Shown in pieces: positions 6,130-6,834 of a DNA stretch of 6,834 nt. Source of the stretch: Candidatus Curtissbacteria bacterium (lineage in GTDB: Bacteria > Patescibacteriota > Microgenomatia > Curtissbacterales > GWA2-41-24); NCBI GenBank assembly GCA_016187105.1, contig JACPKK010000027.1, positions 1-6,834 on the forward strand, given 5' to 3'. The stretch's first letter is position 1. Each line of letters opens with the position of its first letter. The position numbers and the translations under genes were made by a program. A model generated the notes under the pieces. It searched no databases. It was given only the letters and a program-made list of their open reading frames with translations, and was not told where the DNA came from.

Positions 6130-6225
6130 GAGTATCACGGGAATTACAAGTACCACGGGTACCACGTGCTCTAAATCCAAAAAGCTTGTGATACTTGTGA
6201 TACCCTGACAACTCGTGGTACTCTT
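6130..6225. repeat. Hairpin element copy B, 9-bp units of GTACCAC type (5' side of carbamoyltransferase gene)
   Basis: This is the second copy of the element, inverted relative to copy A. Its arm at 6184-6225, read on the minus strand, matches 4249-4290 at 39 of 42 bases. Its arm at 6130-6169 matches 4296-4335 at 34 of 40. The loop is longer (14 nt, 6170-6183). The 9-bp units are GTATCACGG, GAATTACAA, GTACCACGG, GTACCACGT on one side and TTGTGATAC twice, CCTGACAAC and TCGTGGTAC on the other. It starts four bases past the stop codon of the SxtJ-like gene and ends nine bases before the carbamoyltransferase ATG, so it supplies almost the whole leader of that gene. Confidence 0.85.
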
Positions 6226-6229
6226 CACT

Positions 6230-6463
6230 TTAGTATTGCTTCCTCGCAGTTTCGAGAGTTTCTCGGGAGTGATCCCATTTCCCAAAATTGCTTCTCGCCC
6301 GTCTCGGTTTAATCCGCAAAAAATCGCCAAAAACCCTGCTTGCTATCCCCAAAGGCGCCATTATCACCAAATAAAAAGCCGTCAAAATAACCTGCGCCTG
6401 AAAGTTACCGATTATCTGGGCAATAACCAACCACTTCTTCCACGCCGATTTCCAAAAATGCAT
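6230..6463 (-). CDS. SxtJ-like small membrane protein
   Basis: This 77-residue protein begins MHFWKSAWKKWLVIAQIIGN. It has a hydrophobic segment at about residues 22-46 (VILTAFYLVIMAPLGI), then a basic stretch (LRIKPRRARSNFGKW) and a charged tail ending ETLETARKQY. The pattern W-x-A-x-x-I/LG-x-x-x-x-x-V/ILT-x-FY-L/V-x-x-x-P-x-G resembles the C-terminal part of SxtJ-type proteins, which accompany NodU carbamoyltransferases. Full SxtJ proteins are longer, with extra N-terminal helices; here those could be supplied by the separate 94-residue protein upstream, but that is inference. The start is the only ATG in frame near the first tryptophans. It lies 22 bp downstream of the 94-residue gene and 109 bp upstream of the carbamoyltransferase gene, same strand, probably one operon. 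Function is unknown. Confidence 0.78.
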   Translation of the reverse strand: MHFWKSAWKKWLVIAQIIGNFQAQVILTAFYLVIMAPLGIASRVFGDFLRIKPRRARSNFGKWDHSRETLETARKQY

Positions 6464-6485
6464 GGGGTAATTAAACCATAAAGGA

Positions 6486-6770
6486 TCAACTAAATGCGCT
6501 CCTCAACTTTAAGGAGGCCGCAAAAAGCAGCAAAAATCCCAGCACAAAAAGTGCGTCCGGTACCGTCACATCTTTATAGATTGCCATATCCGGATAAAAT
6601 CTGGTCAAACCGACCGAAAGCATAAACGAAACCATCCCCAAAACCATTAGAATCTGGCTCCCTGCCAGTTTTCCCCCCCGCAGCATATAAGCATTATAGG
6701 TAGCCGACGCCGATATTAAAACTGCAATTATAAAAACAACTGTCGGCACGGAAAGGGTAAACCCAAACAT
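6486..6770 (-). CDS. Hypothetical three-helix membrane protein
   Basis: I do not recognise this 94-residue protein. Three hydrophobic segments are clear: about residues 8-28 (VPTVVFIIAVLISASATYNA), 38-56 (GSQILMVLGMVSFMLSVGL) and 70-88 (VPDALFVLGFLLLFAASL). A short polar loop, RGGKLAG, separates the first two, and FYPDMAIYKD the last two. The tail is basic (KLRSAFS). The ATG at 6770 is the natural start because an in-frame TGA lies two codons before it. There is no Shine-Dalgarno sequence. It is the first visible gene of the minus-strand cluster and is 22 bp from the SxtJ-like gene, so co-transcription is likely and a role in the same glycan-modification system is plausible. It could be the N-terminal membrane part of a split SxtJ-type protein. 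It ends with TGA. Confidence 0.75.
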   Translation of the reverse strand: MFGFTLSVPTVVFIIAVLISASATYNAYMLRGGKLAGSQILMVLGMVSFMLSVGLTRFYPDMAIYKDVTVPDALFVLGFLLLFAASLKLRSAFS

Positions 6771-6790
6771 ACATCAAGTTTGCCATAAGC

Positions 6791-6815
6791 AATTTTAAAT
6801 TTCAAATTTAAAATT
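6791..6815. repeat. AT-rich perfect palindrome upstream of the cluster
   Basis: AATTTTAAATTT (6791-6802) and AAATTTAAAATT (6804-6815) are perfect inverted copies around one C, followed by more of the same AT-rich motif to 6824. It lies about 20 bp upstream of the first gene of the cluster. It could include promoter elements, act as an AT-rich protein-binding site or be a simple low-complexity intergenic repeat. No specific -35/-10 pair stands out. Confidence 0.55.
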
Positions 6816-6834
6816 TAAAATTAACTGGCCGGCA

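Noticed and set aside
4249..6225. Composite transposon or integron-like unit carrying the carbamoyltransferase gene
   Set aside because: There is no transposase, integrase or target-site duplication around the outer ends, and the gene's neighbours are its usual functional partners, so it need not have been moved as a unit.
6124..6330. 68-residue minus-strand frame across hairpin copy B
   Set aside because: It overlaps the SxtJ-like gene in another frame, and its second half is a translation of the 9-bp repeat units (VVPVVLVIPVI), an artefact of the repeat staying open.

Overview
The window looks like chromosomal DNA from a small-genome, probably uncultivated bacterium, most plausibly of the Candidate Phyla Radiation (Patescibacteria). 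That placement is an inference. It rests on short genes packed on one strand, intergenic gaps filled with imperfect palindromes, almost no Shine-Dalgarno sequences, and a gene set (slipin, YfhO-type membrane protein, NodU-type carbamoyltransferase with tiny membrane-protein partners) common in such genomes. TGA serves as a stop codon (slipin and the 94-residue protein), which argues against lineages that read TGA as an amino acid. No rRNA or marker protein is present to fix the phylum.

Layout, left to right. Positions 1-376 hold an uncertain ORF running off the left edge (minus strand) and a GC-rich imperfect hairpin. tRNA-Asn(GTT), the only plus-strand gene, lies at 377-451 with its CCA encoded. 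A small inverted-repeat element follows directly and also encodes the last residues of a slipin/SPFH protein (474-1304, minus). After a 183-bp gap comes a 779-residue YfhO-family membrane protein (1488-3827, minus). A 235-bp gap with two palindromic structures and a direct repeat separates it from the next block.

The right half is a compact minus-strand cluster. In transcription order it holds a 94-residue three-helix membrane protein (6486-6770), a 77-residue SxtJ-like membrane protein (6230-6463), a 599-residue NodU/TobZ-type carbamoyltransferase (4321-6120) and a 59-residue DUF5989 protein (4063-4242) whose gene is too short for many ORF callers. NodU-family enzymes with SxtJ-like and DUF5989 proteins occur in surface-polysaccharide or secondary-metabolite loci. 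YfhO proteins are GT-C-type membrane proteins linked to transfer of sugars from lipid carriers to envelope polymers. Together the genes suggest O-carbamoylation and assembly of a cell-surface glycan, but the target is unknown.

The most striking feature is not a gene. The gaps on both sides of the carbamoyltransferase gene are filled by two copies of the same roughly 90-bp element, in opposite orientation. Each copy is an imperfect hairpin with arms of about 40 bp, built from 9-bp units related to GTACCACGG. By hand alignment the copies agree at 73 of 82 positions outside the loop. One copy supplies the leader just before the carbamoyltransferase start. The other encodes that enzyme's last residues and supplies the leader before the DUF5989 start. 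I do not recognise this element.
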